Shown: positions 1 through 7,002 of the stretch, one piece after another | How the letters are laid out: each line of letters begins with the position of its first letter | Numbering within the stretch: position 1 is the stretch's first letter | Assembly (NCBI RefSeq): GCF_000730165.1 | Contig: NZ_CP022110.1 | Span: 1,185,501-1,249,500 of the forward strand | Origin: Nitrospirillum viridazoti CBAmc | Lineage (GTDB): Bacteria > Pseudomonadota > Alphaproteobacteria > Azospirillales > Azospirillaceae | Direction: 5' to 3' | Length of the DNA: 64,000 nucleotides | Translations under genes and position numbers: made by a program | The notes under the pieces: generated by a model | The model's input: only the letters and a program-made list of their open reading frames with translations | What the model was told of the DNA's origin: nothing | The model's database searches: none

Positions 1-593
1 CGCTGGATTGCGACTTCTACGTCTTCTCCGGCCACAAATGCTATGGCCCCACCGGCATCGGCGTGCTGTACGCCAAGCGCGCGCTGCTGGACGCCATGCC
101 CCCCTGGCAGGGCGGCGGCGACATGATCCGCACCGTCAGCTTCGCTGAGACCACCTACCAGGACGCCCCCCAGCGGTTCGAGGCCGGGACGCCCGACATC
201 GCCGGCGCCATCGGCCTGGCCCTGGCGCTGGACTTCATGGACGGGCTGGGCCGCGCTGCCATCCGTGACCATGAGGCCGCCCTGACCCGTTATGCCGAGG
301 CGCTGCTGACGGAAATCCCGGGGGTCGGCCTGGTGGCGGCGGGCGGCAGCCGGCTGGGTGCCCTGTCCTTCCTGGTGGACGGCATCCACCCGCACGATCT
401 GGCCACCATTTTCGACCAGCATGACGTCGCGGTGCGCGCCGGCCACCATTGCGCCCAACCCCTGATGGACCGGCTGGACCTGCCGGCGACGGCCCGCGCC
501 TCGTTTGGGGTCTACAGCACGGAGGCTGATGTGGAGCGCCTGGCCGAGGCCATCCGCGCGGCGCAGAAGCTGTTCGGCGTCGCGGCGCGATAG
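1..593 (+). CDS. sufS: Cysteine desulfurase SufS, C-terminal part (5' end outside window)
   Basis: PLP enzyme that takes sulfur from L-cysteine as an enzyme persulfide for Fe-S cluster assembly in the cytosol. The frame is open from position 3 to the TAG at 591-593, so only the C-terminal half is here. The PLP-lysine motif SGHK is visible (Lys codon 36-38), followed by the group II desulfurase segment RAGHHCAQP with the persulfide cysteine at codon 450-452. RFEAGTPDI, typical of SufS/CsdA, lies between them. The gene is followed 14 bases later by sufU and then sufT, the usual end of an alphaproteobacterial suf operon; sufB, sufC and sufD are presumably upstream. Family assignment is secure; only the start is missing. 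Confidence 0.95.
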   Translation, partial: LDCDFYVFSGHKCYGPTGIGVLYAKRALLDAMPPWQGGGDMIRTVSFAETTYQDAPQRFEAGTPDIAGAIGLALALDFMDGLGRAAIRDHEAALTRYAEALLTEIPGVGLVAAGGSRLGALSFLVDGIHPHDLATIFDQHDVAVRAGHHCAQPLMDRLDLPATARASFGVYSTEADVERLAEAIRAAQKLFGVAAR

Positions 594-607
594 GAAAGGG
601 CACCCCC

Positions 608-1069
608 ATGGATTTGCGCGATCTCTACCAGGACATCATCCTGGATCACGGCCGTTCCCCCCGCAATTTCCGGGCCTTGGCCGCGCCCAGCCACTTCGCC
701 CACGGCCACAACCCGCTGTGCGGCGACAAGGTCACCATCTTCCTGCGCCTGGAGGGCGACCGCATCGTGGAAGTCAGTTTCGAGGGCAAGGGCTGCGCCA
801 TCTCCACCGCCTCCGCCTCGCTGATGACGGAGGTTGTCTTGAACAAGACGCTGGCGGAGGCTGAGGCTCTGTTCGGCCACTTTCATGGCACCGTGACAGG
901 GGGCGGTGGTGATTTGCCCGACGCCCTGGCGGAGGAGGGGGAGCGGCTGCAGCCCCTGACGGGGGTCAAGGCCTACCCCACGCGGGTGAAGTGCGCGACC
1001 TTGGCCTGGCACACGCTGGAGGCGGCGGTGAAAGGCGGCGGCCTGCCCGTGCCGGTGAAGACGGAATAG
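608..1069 (+). CDS. sufU: SufU/IscU-like iron-sulfur scaffold or sulfur acceptor protein
   Basis: 153-residue IscU-fold protein that accepts sulfur from SufS, acting either as a zinc-dependent sulfurtransferase (SufU) or as a scaffold. Cys38 and Asp40 (NPLCGD), Cys63 (GKGCAIS) and Cys129 (VKCATL) form the conserved metal and sulfur site. The insert between the second and third cysteines, around residues 95-115, is the feature that separates SufU from IscU. The ATG lies 14 bases after sufS, with AGGAAAGGG as ribosome binding site. Co-transcription with sufS and sufT supports the role. Confidence 0.93.
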   Translation: MDLRDLYQDIILDHGRSPRNFRALAAPSHFAHGHNPLCGDKVTIFLRLEGDRIVEVSFEGKGCAISTASASLMTEVVLNKTLAEAEALFGHFHGTVTGGGGDLPDALAEEGERLQPLTGVKAYPTRVKCATLAWHTLEAAVKGGGLPVPVKTE

Positions 1070-1081
1070 GGGGCGGCATCC

Positions 1082-1441
1082 ATGCGTGTCTTCCAGGAGG
1101 AACCACTGCTGGCCAACGTGACGGCGGACGATGGCGACCCCGCCTTGACGGAGGCGGTGTTCGAGGCGCTGCGCACCGTCCGCGATCCGGAGATACCGGT
1201 CAACCTGGTGGACCTTGGCCTGATCTATCGGGTGCGGGGCCGCCGTGACGGCCTGGTCCATATCGACATGACCCTGACCACACCGGCCTGTCCCGTGGCC
1301 ACCACGCTGCCGGGTCAGGTCCAGAACCTGGTCTCGCTGGTGCCGGGGGTCAGCGTGGTGCTGGTCGACATGGTCTGGGACCCGCCCTGGACCCGGGACC
1401 GCATGACCGAAAGCGCGCGCCTGGAACTGGGATTGGTGTAG
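1082..1441 (+). CDS. sufT: SufT, MIP18/DUF59 family Fe-S maturation factor
   Basis: 119-residue MIP18-family (DUF59) protein. Relatives act in Fe-S protein maturation when cluster demand is high. The hallmark DPEIPVNLVDLGLIY covers residues 36-50, followed by the TTPACPV segment with the family cysteine and a C-terminal WDPPW. It starts 12 bases after sufU and is the last gene of the suf operon, because the next gene is on the opposite strand. No terminator with a T-run is evident in the 56-base gap that follows. Confidence 0.92.
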   Translation: MRVFQEEPLLANVTADDGDPALTEAVFEALRTVRDPEIPVNLVDLGLIYRVRGRRDGLVHIDMTLTTPACPVATTLPGQVQNLVSLVPGVSVVLVDMVWDPPWTRDRMTESARLELGLV

Positions 1442-1497
1442 GAGGCATCCCCCGATCTACGCGGCGCAGGGGCAGGGTCCGGGAGGGGCGTTAAAAT

Positions 1498-1908
1498 CTA
1501 GGGTGTTCCGGCAGACCGCCGAAACTCTTCGGATGCTTCGTCGAGAAAGACGTACAGCGCCATGATTTGGCCATCGCGGACCGTGATGACATCCCAGCCG
1601 GTATATTCGGGTGTTTCGCCGCGCGGCCCTGAGCCCCAGGCGAGCCGCCCGGCATCGTGCAGCACCTGCGCCTTGCCCTGCGGTGTGTAGACATAGTGCG
1701 GATGCGTCGCCCGTAGATCACCGGCGAATTTGTTGATCGCCTGGCGCCCGACGATCACACCCGGTGGCACATGAAGCACCCCATCCTGTGCCCAGAGCTC
1801 GTCGATTGCGGCGCGGCGGCGCGTGTCGTCGCCTTCGCCGAAGACCTCCTCAAGGTTGCGGTGGAGCAACTCGCGGATGCGCTCCTCGGATTCACTGGAT
1901 TGCAACAT
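1498..1908 (-). CDS. SnoaL-like/NTF2-fold protein
   Basis: 136-residue protein of the SnoaL/ketosteroid-isomerase-like NTF2 fold. An N-terminal helical part (ERIRELLHRNLEEVF) is followed by a strand-rich half ending in GWDVITVRDGQIMALYVFLDEA, where an Asp or Arg on the strand usually lines the pocket. The frame is open further upstream, but the ATG at 1908 is preceded by AAGGA at good spacing and removes a poorly conserved 34-residue extension. Such proteins may be isomerases, hydrolases or simple binding proteins, and the substrate cannot be told. It lies downstream of an HxlR regulator on the same strand, separated by 173 bases. Confidence 0.75.
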   Translation of the reverse strand: MLQSSESEERIRELLHRNLEEVFGEGDDTRRRAAIDELWAQDGVLHVPPGVIVGRQAINKFAGDLRATHPHYVYTPQGKAQVLHDAGRLAWGSGPRGETPEYTGWDVITVRDGQIMALYVFLDEASEEFRRSAGTP

Positions 1909-2039
1909 GGCATGTTTCCTTGAGAGGGCGACCGAACCTCGGCCAGGACACCCTTCGCAGTCGTATCGGGCGTGCGCTGGTGCCACTAATAGATACCAAT
2001 GGAACGACATGACCTGTAGTACGGTAATTTAGCACCCAC

Positions 2040-2057
2040 TGTTCCATGAATAGAACA
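2040..2057. promoter_or_regulatory. Inverted repeat upstream of the SnoaL-like gene
   Basis: TGTTC and GAACA are separated by eight bases in the gap between the HxlR stop and the SnoaL-like start. The gap is AT-richer than its surroundings and also contains GTAGTACGGTAATTTAG. It may hold the promoter and an HxlR operator for the SnoaL-like gene. The assignment rests only on symmetry and position. Confidence 0.25.
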
Positions 2058-2081
2058 ATGGCGCGCGTGGAAACTATCGGT

Positions 2082-2462
2082 CTAGTCCGCCAATCGGTTC
2101 TGGTAGCGCAAGGCCCAGTCGTGCAACGCGCCGAAGGTCGGCATGAGATCGATGCCGGCTTGCGACAGCGCATACTCCACCCGTGGAGGCACCTCGGGGT
2201 AGGCGGTGCGAATAACGATGCCGTTGCGCGCCAAGTCACGAAGCTGCTCGGTCAGCATATGCTGCGTGATGCCCGGCAGCGCGCGGCGCAGTTCGCCAAA
2301 ACGCATCGGGCCGGCGACCAGGCTGCATACGATCTCGATTTTCCATTTGCCGGTAATGGCCCTGATCGCCCGCTGGAAGCGCATAACCTCGATACGTTCC
2401 GGCCCCGTGCACCCATCGCATTCGTCACCGTATGTGCGCGGCTCGATAGTCTGCTTTTCCAT
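2082..2462 (-). CDS. HxlR-family winged-helix transcriptional regulator
   Basis: 126-residue HxlR/MarR-like regulator. GKWKIEIVCSLVAGPMRFGEL is the family signature (WK followed by the FxEL helix), with the recognition region TQHMLTEQLRDLARNGIV and the wing PPRVEYALSQAG. Two cysteines near the N-terminus (DECDGC) and one in the signature helix could sense quinones or electrophiles, as known for YodB and QorR, but this is inference. The ATG at 2462 has AGAGGT four bases upstream; an in-frame TTG at 2474 is less likely. It is divergent from an SDR reductase across 74 bases, the classical HxlR/target arrangement. Confidence 0.88.
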   Translation of the reverse strand: MEKQTIEPRTYGDECDGCTGPERIEVMRFQRAIRAITGKWKIEIVCSLVAGPMRFGELRRALPGITQHMLTEQLRDLARNGIVIRTAYPEVPPRVEYALSQAGIDLMPTFGALHDWALRYQNRLAD

Positions 2463-2536
2463 ATTACCTCTCAAAATCCATCCTACTTGTCCTCTTTCAT
2501 CTGTCTGGCCGAATGTGAGGGCAAGGAGAAGGCGAA

Positions 2537-3517
2537 ATGAGCAAGATTCTTGTCACGGGTGGTTCGGGATTCCTCGCCGGCCACTGCATAGCGGCGGCGC
2601 TGGCGGCGGGGCACGAGGTTTGCGCGACACTGCGCAATCTCGACAAGGTTCCGCAGGTCCGCGCCATGATGGTGGCGGCGGGTGTGGATCCCGATCATGG
2701 GGTCACCTTTCATGCCGCCGATCTGGGGCGTGACAATGGTTGGGGCGACGCCGCGGCAGGCTGCGACTATGTCCTGCACACCGCGTCGCCCTTTCCGCCC
2801 GTTCAGCCGGAGGACCCCAATGATCTGATCATACCGGCGCGCGACGGAACGTTGCGCGTGCTGCGCGCGGCCGGCCGCGCCGGAGTGAGGCGCGTTGTCC
2901 TCACCTCCTCTTTTGCCGCGGTTGGATACGGCCCGGCACAGGCAAGCCATGTCTATACGGAGGAGGATTGGACCCCCGTTGACGCACCAAACCAACCTTA
3001 CATTCTGTCCAAAACCATTGCGGAGCGCGCGGCATGGGACTTTGTGAGGGAGGGCGGCACCCCGGAACTGAGCGTCGTCAACCCGACCGGAATATTTGGA
3101 CCGGCGCTTGGGCCTCAGCTCTCCACGTCGATGAATATCATCAGAGGATTGCTGGATGGCGCCTTTCCGCCTGAATTGCCGGATATGTGGTTCGGCGTGG
3201 TGGATGTGCGTGACGTCGCCGACCTGCACCTTCGGGCCATGACCCAGCCAGCCGCGGCTGGTGAGCGCTTCATTGCGGTGAGCGGCGAACCGCTGTCCCT
3301 GCTGGAGGTCGCCACCATCTTGCGTGAAGGTCTTGGGGACTTAGCCGCCCGGATACCCAGCCGCGGCGCGCCTCCCTCTCCCAACGCGAACCGTCGGCGT
3401 TCCAGCGGCGCCAAGGCCAGGCAAAGGCTCGGCTGGTCGCCGCGGTCGGGCAAGGAAGCGATTATCGCCAGCGCAGAAAGCCTGATCCGGCTCAAATTGC
3501 TGCAGACGCTCGACTAG
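2537..3517 (+). CDS. NAD(P)-dependent epimerase/dihydroflavonol-reductase-like aldehyde reductase
   Basis: 326-residue extended short-chain dehydrogenase. The N-terminal Rossmann motif TGGSGFLAGHC (residues 7-17) binds NAD(P), and Tyr155 and Lys159 (YILSK) form the catalytic pair. SVVNPTGIFGPALG is typical of the 3-beta-HSD/dihydroflavonol reductase branch. These enzymes reduce aldehydes or ketones; the substrate is not evident. A strong GGCAAGGAGAAGG precedes the ATG. It is divergent from the HxlR gene and probably under its control. The C-terminus (SPRSGKEAIIASAESLI) is complete. Confidence 0.88.
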   Translation: MSKILVTGGSGFLAGHCIAAALAAGHEVCATLRNLDKVPQVRAMMVAAGVDPDHGVTFHAADLGRDNGWGDAAAGCDYVLHTASPFPPVQPEDPNDLIIPARDGTLRVLRAAGRAGVRRVVLTSSFAAVGYGPAQASHVYTEEDWTPVDAPNQPYILSKTIAERAAWDFVREGGTPELSVVNPTGIFGPALGPQLSTSMNIIRGLLDGAFPPELPDMWFGVVDVRDVADLHLRAMTQPAAAGERFIAVSGEPLSLLEVATILREGLGDLAARIPSRGAPPSPNANRRRSSGAKARQRLGWSPRSGKEAIIASAESLIRLKLLQTLD

Positions 3518-3561
3518 GACCGCGCTGGGGCCAGGTTGCCTTCGACCCGGCCGGCGTATGT

Positions 3562-4226
3562 TCAGGTGCCTGCGGCGCGGCGCAGGGCCGGCATCATGTC
3601 CTCGGGCTCCGGCCGGCGGGTGTAATCGGGATTGACCTCGGCATAGAGGATCGTCCCATCCGGCGCGATGACATAGCGGGCCGGCATCGGCAACGTCCAA
3701 CTCTGGTCGCCGTTGAAGGCCGGAAGGTCGTTCTTCAGGCTCTTATAAAGATCGACGAGATAGCCGGGCAGTTCAAAGCGAAGGCCGAAGGCGGCGGCCA
3801 CGTCGTTGCGCGTGTCGGACAGGATGGGGAAACTGAGCGCGTTCTGGCGGACGGACTTGCGGCTGTTCACCGGCAACTGCGGAGAGATGGCGACGAGGCT
3901 TGCGCCCAGCGCCTCGAACGCCGGCAGGGCGGCCTGAAGCGCCTGCAGCTCCATATTGAGGGGCACCACACGCCGCGATAGAAGCTCACCACCAGCGGTC
4001 CCCTGGCCAGCAACGCCGCCGATGAGACCGGCTTGCCATCGGGATCGTTCAGCGTGAAGGGGGGCGCCTGATCACCAGCCTTAAGCGCACGGGTGGCGGC
4101 GCCGCTGGCGATCAGCTCGGCGGTCGCGCGGTGCATGGTCTCGATCACCGACGGCGGCACGCTGTAGGGCGGCTTGCCGGCTTCGAAGTCCGCCTTGAAG
4201 GCGTCGAGCTTGGATTGCAGGGACAT
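3562..4226 (-). pseudogene. AhpC/TSA-family peroxiredoxin broken by a 4-base deletion
   Basis: Two frames together encode one peroxiredoxin of about 220 residues. The first (from 4226) gives the N-terminal helix and the thioredoxin-fold start up to SFYRGVWCP; the second (ending at 3562) continues with NMELQALQAALPAFEALGA through YVIAPDGTILYAEVNPDY. Relatives read RGVWCPYCNMELQAL. Here the DNA reads TGCCCC-TC-AATATG, so four bases are missing around 3958-3959, which shifts the frame and removes the second cysteine of the CPYC active site. The peroxidatic cysteine is still encoded. It lies in tandem with the GST gene. It is either a true pseudogene or a sequencing error; the rest shows no decay, which points to a very recent event or an error. 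Confidence 0.8.
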
Positions 4227-4276
4227 GGAACATCTCCGTGAAGGGGGCGGGGCTCATTCCCCGCCGGAATTGAGGG

Positions 4277-4897
4277 TCAGGCGGACGGCAGCAGCGCGTT
4301 GATGCGGGAGAGGGCGCGCTGAACGGCGGGGCGCGCCGCGACATCGGCGTACCAGCGGGCGACATGGGGCGTGTCCTCCAGCCCGACGCCGGCGAACTCG
4401 CGCCGCCACAGCCAGCCGAAATGGGCGATGTCGGCGATGGTGAACGCGTCGCCGGCGGCGTAGCGATGCCGCGACAGCACCCCGTCCAGTACGGACACGG
4501 TGCGTTTGGCCTCACCCAGGAAGCGTTCAATCGCGATCGGCTGCGGCTCGGCCGTGAAGCGCTGGAAGAAACCTGACTGGCCGAATGCGGGACCCAGCCC
4601 CGAGGCATGGAAGAACAGCTGCTCGAACACCCGGGCCCGGCCTTCACCGGAGGCCGGCAGCAGGCGGCCGGTCTTTTCGGCGAGATGGACCAGGATGGCG
4701 GCGGACTCGGTCAGGACCAGATCGCCATCGACCAGCACGGGCACCTTGGCGTTCGGGTTGAGTGCCACGAAATCGGGCGCCTTCTGCGCGCCCTGGCGGA
4801 CGTTGACGCTATGCAGCTCGTAATCAAGCCCCAGCTCCTCCAGCGCGATCGGCACCTTGATGCTGTTGGGCGTGGCGAAGGCATAAACCTCAAGCAT
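4277..4897 (-). CDS. Glutathione S-transferase
   Basis: 206-residue cytosolic GST. The thioredoxin-like N-terminal domain (residues 1-78) has a start typical of the beta/Ure2p-like groups (ATPNSIKVPIALEEL), the cis-proline KVPVL, and the glutathione-contacting TESAAILVHLAEK. The helical C-terminal domain contains the N-cap motif region GDAFTIADIAHFGWLW. AAGGAAGCTCAC precedes the ATG. It is followed by the broken peroxiredoxin 50 bases downstream and faces a LysR regulator, so the group looks like an inducible peroxide/electrophile defence unit. A short upstream frame overlaps its start. Confidence 0.92.
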   Translation of the reverse strand: MLEVYAFATPNSIKVPIALEELGLDYELHSVNVRQGAQKAPDFVALNPNAKVPVLVDGDLVLTESAAILVHLAEKTGRLLPASGEGRARVFEQLFFHASGLGPAFGQSGFFQRFTAEPQPIAIERFLGEAKRTVSVLDGVLSRHRYAAGDAFTIADIAHFGWLWRREFAGVGLEDTPHVARWYADVAARPAVQRALSRINALLPSA

Positions 4898-5063
4898 GGT
4901 GAGCTTCCTTTGTAACGCAGCCCGGGTAACGCAGCCCGGCGCGCAGGATGGGCGCGGCCAGCGCGACCAGTGCTGGAACCGGGCTGCCGGTAATTTGAAA
5001 GGTGAGGATCCCCTCCAGCAGGGACGGCGCGGCGGCGCTTCCCATCAGCCAACGAACCATCAT
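4890..5063 (-). CDS. Possible 57-residue leader peptide overlapping the GST start
   Basis: A small frame starts at ATGATG (5063), has a near-ideal GAGGAGATCGAG in front, and ends at a TGA (4890-4892) just inside the GST gene, whose ATG is 4895-4897. Translation of this leader could couple to the GST. The peptide starts MMVRWLMGSAAAPSLLEG and has a hydrophobic middle (VPALVALAAPIL) but matches nothing I recognise. A perfect 14-base tandem duplication near its 3' end sets the frame that reaches this stop. It is supported only by the ribosome binding site and overlap. Confidence 0.35.
   Translation of the reverse strand: MMVRWLMGSAAAPSLLEGILTFQITGSPVPALVALAAPILRAGLRYPGCVTKEAHHA
4912..4939. repeat. 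Perfect 14-base tandem duplication upstream of the GST gene
   Basis: GTAACGCAGCCCGG occurs twice head to tail at 4912-4925 and 4926-4939. It lies 15 bases upstream of the GST ATG and inside the small upstream frame. Because 14 is not a multiple of three, gain or loss of one copy changes the reading frame of that leader. Confidence 0.9.
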
Positions 5064-5176
5064 CTCGATCTCCTCACCCCCCTCGGCCCATCCGAAGGCA
5101 CGCCAATAGGTGCCCGTTCCACACTCGACGGGGCAGTGGGCTCTGGGCGATAAAGCTCATTCCAAGGAGGAATGAC

Positions 5177-6073
5177 GTGGACCGATATCAAGCGATGGCG
5201 GCGTTTGTGCGTGTGGTGGAGACGGGCTCCTTCTCGGCGGCGGCGCGGCAGTTGAATGTCGGTCAGCCCGCCGTCTCGAAAACGGTCGCCCAACTGGAAG
5301 ACCGGCTTCAGGTCAACCTGCTGATCCGCTCGACCCACGGGCTGAGCCCGACCGAGGCGGGCCAGCGCTTCTATGAGCGGGCCAAGGCTGCCATCCGGGA
5401 AGCCGACGAAGCGGACTTGGCCGCCCGCGGCGCGGGGGCGGGACTGTCCGGTGTCTTGCGCGTTTCGGCCGCGACCACCTTCGCCCGCCTGCATATCGTG
5501 CCGGTGCTGCCGCGCTTCCTTGAACAGCATCCCGAGTTGGAGATCGACGTGATCCTCGACGACCGCGTCATCGACCTGGTGGCCGAGGGCGTCGATGTGT
5601 CGCTTCGGATGGGCGCGCTGCCTGACTCAGCCGCGGTCGCGCGCAAGCTGGCGACGGGCCCGCGCTCCGTATTGGCCACGCCGGCCTATTTGGCGCGCCG
5701 GGGGGAACCGCAGAGCCCCGCCGACCTGGCCGGGCATGATGCCGTGATCCACAGCCAGTTGCCCAACGTGTGGTGCTTTACCCACGACGGCACCGAAGCG
5801 TCGGTTTCCATGCGCGGGCGCGTCAAGGTCAGCGCGGCCGAGGGGCAGCGGGCGGCGGTGCTGGCCGACATGGGGCTGACGATTGCCTCGGACTGGATGT
5901 TCGCGCCTGAACTGGCCAGCGGCGGGGTGCGCCGGGTGCTGGGGGACTGGGCCCTGCCGGCCCTCGACCTGTGGGCGGTCTTCCCCGGGGGGCGCATGGC
6001 CAGCGCCAAGGCGCGCGAATTCACCCGCTTCGTGGAAGCGGTGATGGCCCACCCGTATTCCGCGTTGGAATAA
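5177..6073 (+). CDS. LysR-family transcriptional regulator
   Basis: 298-residue LysR regulator. The helix-turn-helix occupies residues 1-60 (GSFSAAARQLNVGQPAVSKTVAQLEDRL) and the effector domain starts near residue 90 (GVLRVSAATTFARLHIVPVLPRFL). The GTG start at 5177 has AGGAGG six bases upstream. It is divergent from the GST/peroxiredoxin pair and upstream, on the same strand, of the oxocamphor-hydrolase-like gene, so it could control either or both. A GGCAC-N8-GTGCC inverted repeat at 5097-5114 is a possible binding site. The effector is unknown. Confidence 0.93.
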   Translation: MDRYQAMAAFVRVVETGSFSAAARQLNVGQPAVSKTVAQLEDRLQVNLLIRSTHGLSPTEAGQRFYERAKAAIREADEADLAARGAGAGLSGVLRVSAATTFARLHIVPVLPRFLEQHPELEIDVILDDRVIDLVAEGVDVSLRMGALPDSAAVARKLATGPRSVLATPAYLARRGEPQSPADLAGHDAVIHSQLPNVWCFTHDGTEASVSMRGRVKVSAAEGQRAAVLADMGLTIASDWMFAPELASGGVRRVLGDWALPALDLWAVFPGGRMASAKAREFTRFVEAVMAHPYSALE

Positions 6074-6172
6074 GCCATATCGCCCCGCGCCTTCGTCCGT
6101 CCCGCCGTTGGATGGCTTAGCTAATCCGTCAGGCCGCCGCTTCCGGACGGCTTGAGATCAAGGATGAGCACC

Positions 6173-6943
6173 ATGGCCAAGTTCGAGACCTATCGCGACG
6201 CTTTCCCCAACGCCCGGCTGACCCGCAAGGACAATGGCGTCCTGGAAGTCGCCCTGCATACCGATGGCGGCAAGCTCGTCTTCAACGGGCATACGCACGA
6301 GCAATTCGTCGAGCTGTTCCACCAGATCGGCGAGGACCGGGACAATCGCGCCGTGATCCTGACCGGCACGGGCGACGCCTTCATGGACATGATCAATCCC
6401 GAGGGCTTCGATTTCTTCACGCCCCGGGGCTACGACAAGATCCTGCGCGAGGGCCGCAAGGTGCTGTCCAACATCCTCGACATCGAGGTGCCGATGATCA
6501 CCGCGCTGAACGGTCCGGTCCTGCTGCACAGCGAATACGCGCTGCTGACCGACATCATCCTGGCGACGCCGGACACCGTGTTCCAGGACAAGCCGCACTT
6601 CGAGTTCGGCATCGTGCCCGGCGACGGCATGCACCTGCTGTGGCCGCACGTGATCGGCTCGGTCCGAGGGCGCTACTTCCTGCTGACCCGCCAGGTGCTG
6701 GACGCCCAGACGGCGAAGGAGTGGGGGGTGGTCAACGAGATCGTGCCGGCGGACCGCCTGCTCGCCCGCGCCCATGAGATCGCCGACGGCATCGCCGCGC
6801 TGCCGCCGCTGACCGGCCGTTACACCCGTATGGCGCTGACCCAGCAGCTCCGCCGCCTGATCGATGAAGGCACCGCCTATGGCTTGGCCCTCGAAGGCAT
6901 CAGCGCCGCCGACGTCGCCCGCCGCATGGCCGCCCAGGGCTGA
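6173..6943 (+). CDS. 6-oxocamphor-hydrolase-like crotonase (beta-diketone hydrolase)
   Basis: 256-residue crotonase-superfamily protein. From my knowledge of the Rhodococcus 6-oxocamphor hydrolase sequence, the region FQDKPHFEFGIVPGDGMH through WPHV-GS-RGRYFLLT is nearly collinear with it. All four residues assigned to catalysis there (His122, His145, Asp154, Glu244) have counterparts at His119, His142, Asp151 and Glu241, with a constant offset of three. This points to cleavage of a C-C bond in a cyclic 1,3-diketone (retro-Claisen) rather than enoyl-CoA hydration. AAGGA lies eight bases before the ATG at 6173; in-frame ATG 6164 is an alternative. A LysR gene lies 99 bases upstream. The true substrate is unknown. 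Confidence 0.8.
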   Translation: MAKFETYRDAFPNARLTRKDNGVLEVALHTDGGKLVFNGHTHEQFVELFHQIGEDRDNRAVILTGTGDAFMDMINPEGFDFFTPRGYDKILREGRKVLSNILDIEVPMITALNGPVLLHSEYALLTDIILATPDTVFQDKPHFEFGIVPGDGMHLLWPHVIGSVRGRYFLLTRQVLDAQTAKEWGVVNEIVPADRLLARAHEIADGIAALPPLTGRYTRMALTQQLRRLIDEGTAYGLALEGISAADVARRMAAQG

Positions 6944-6953
6944 AATCACGGCC

Positions 6954-6977
6954 GCCGCCCGGTAGGCGCCGGGCGGC
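6954..6977. terminator. Hairpin between convergent genes
   Basis: GCCGCCCGG and CCGGGCGGC form a perfect nine-base stem with a six-base loop between the stops of the crotonase gene (+) and the GH42 gene (-). No T-run follows on either side, so its use as an intrinsic terminator is plausible but not assured. Confidence 0.5.
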
Positions 6978-7002
6978 TGGCCTCGCCGGCGCCCTCTCCA
7001 CG

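Noticed and set aside
2236-2421. Extra frames overlapping the HxlR gene
   Set aside because: The HxlR frame carries the whole family signature and a good ribosome binding site; the others have neither.
6117-6124. TTAGCTAA palindrome between the LysR and oxocamphor-hydrolase-like genes
   Set aside because: Eight bases are too few to stand out and no second copy was seen.
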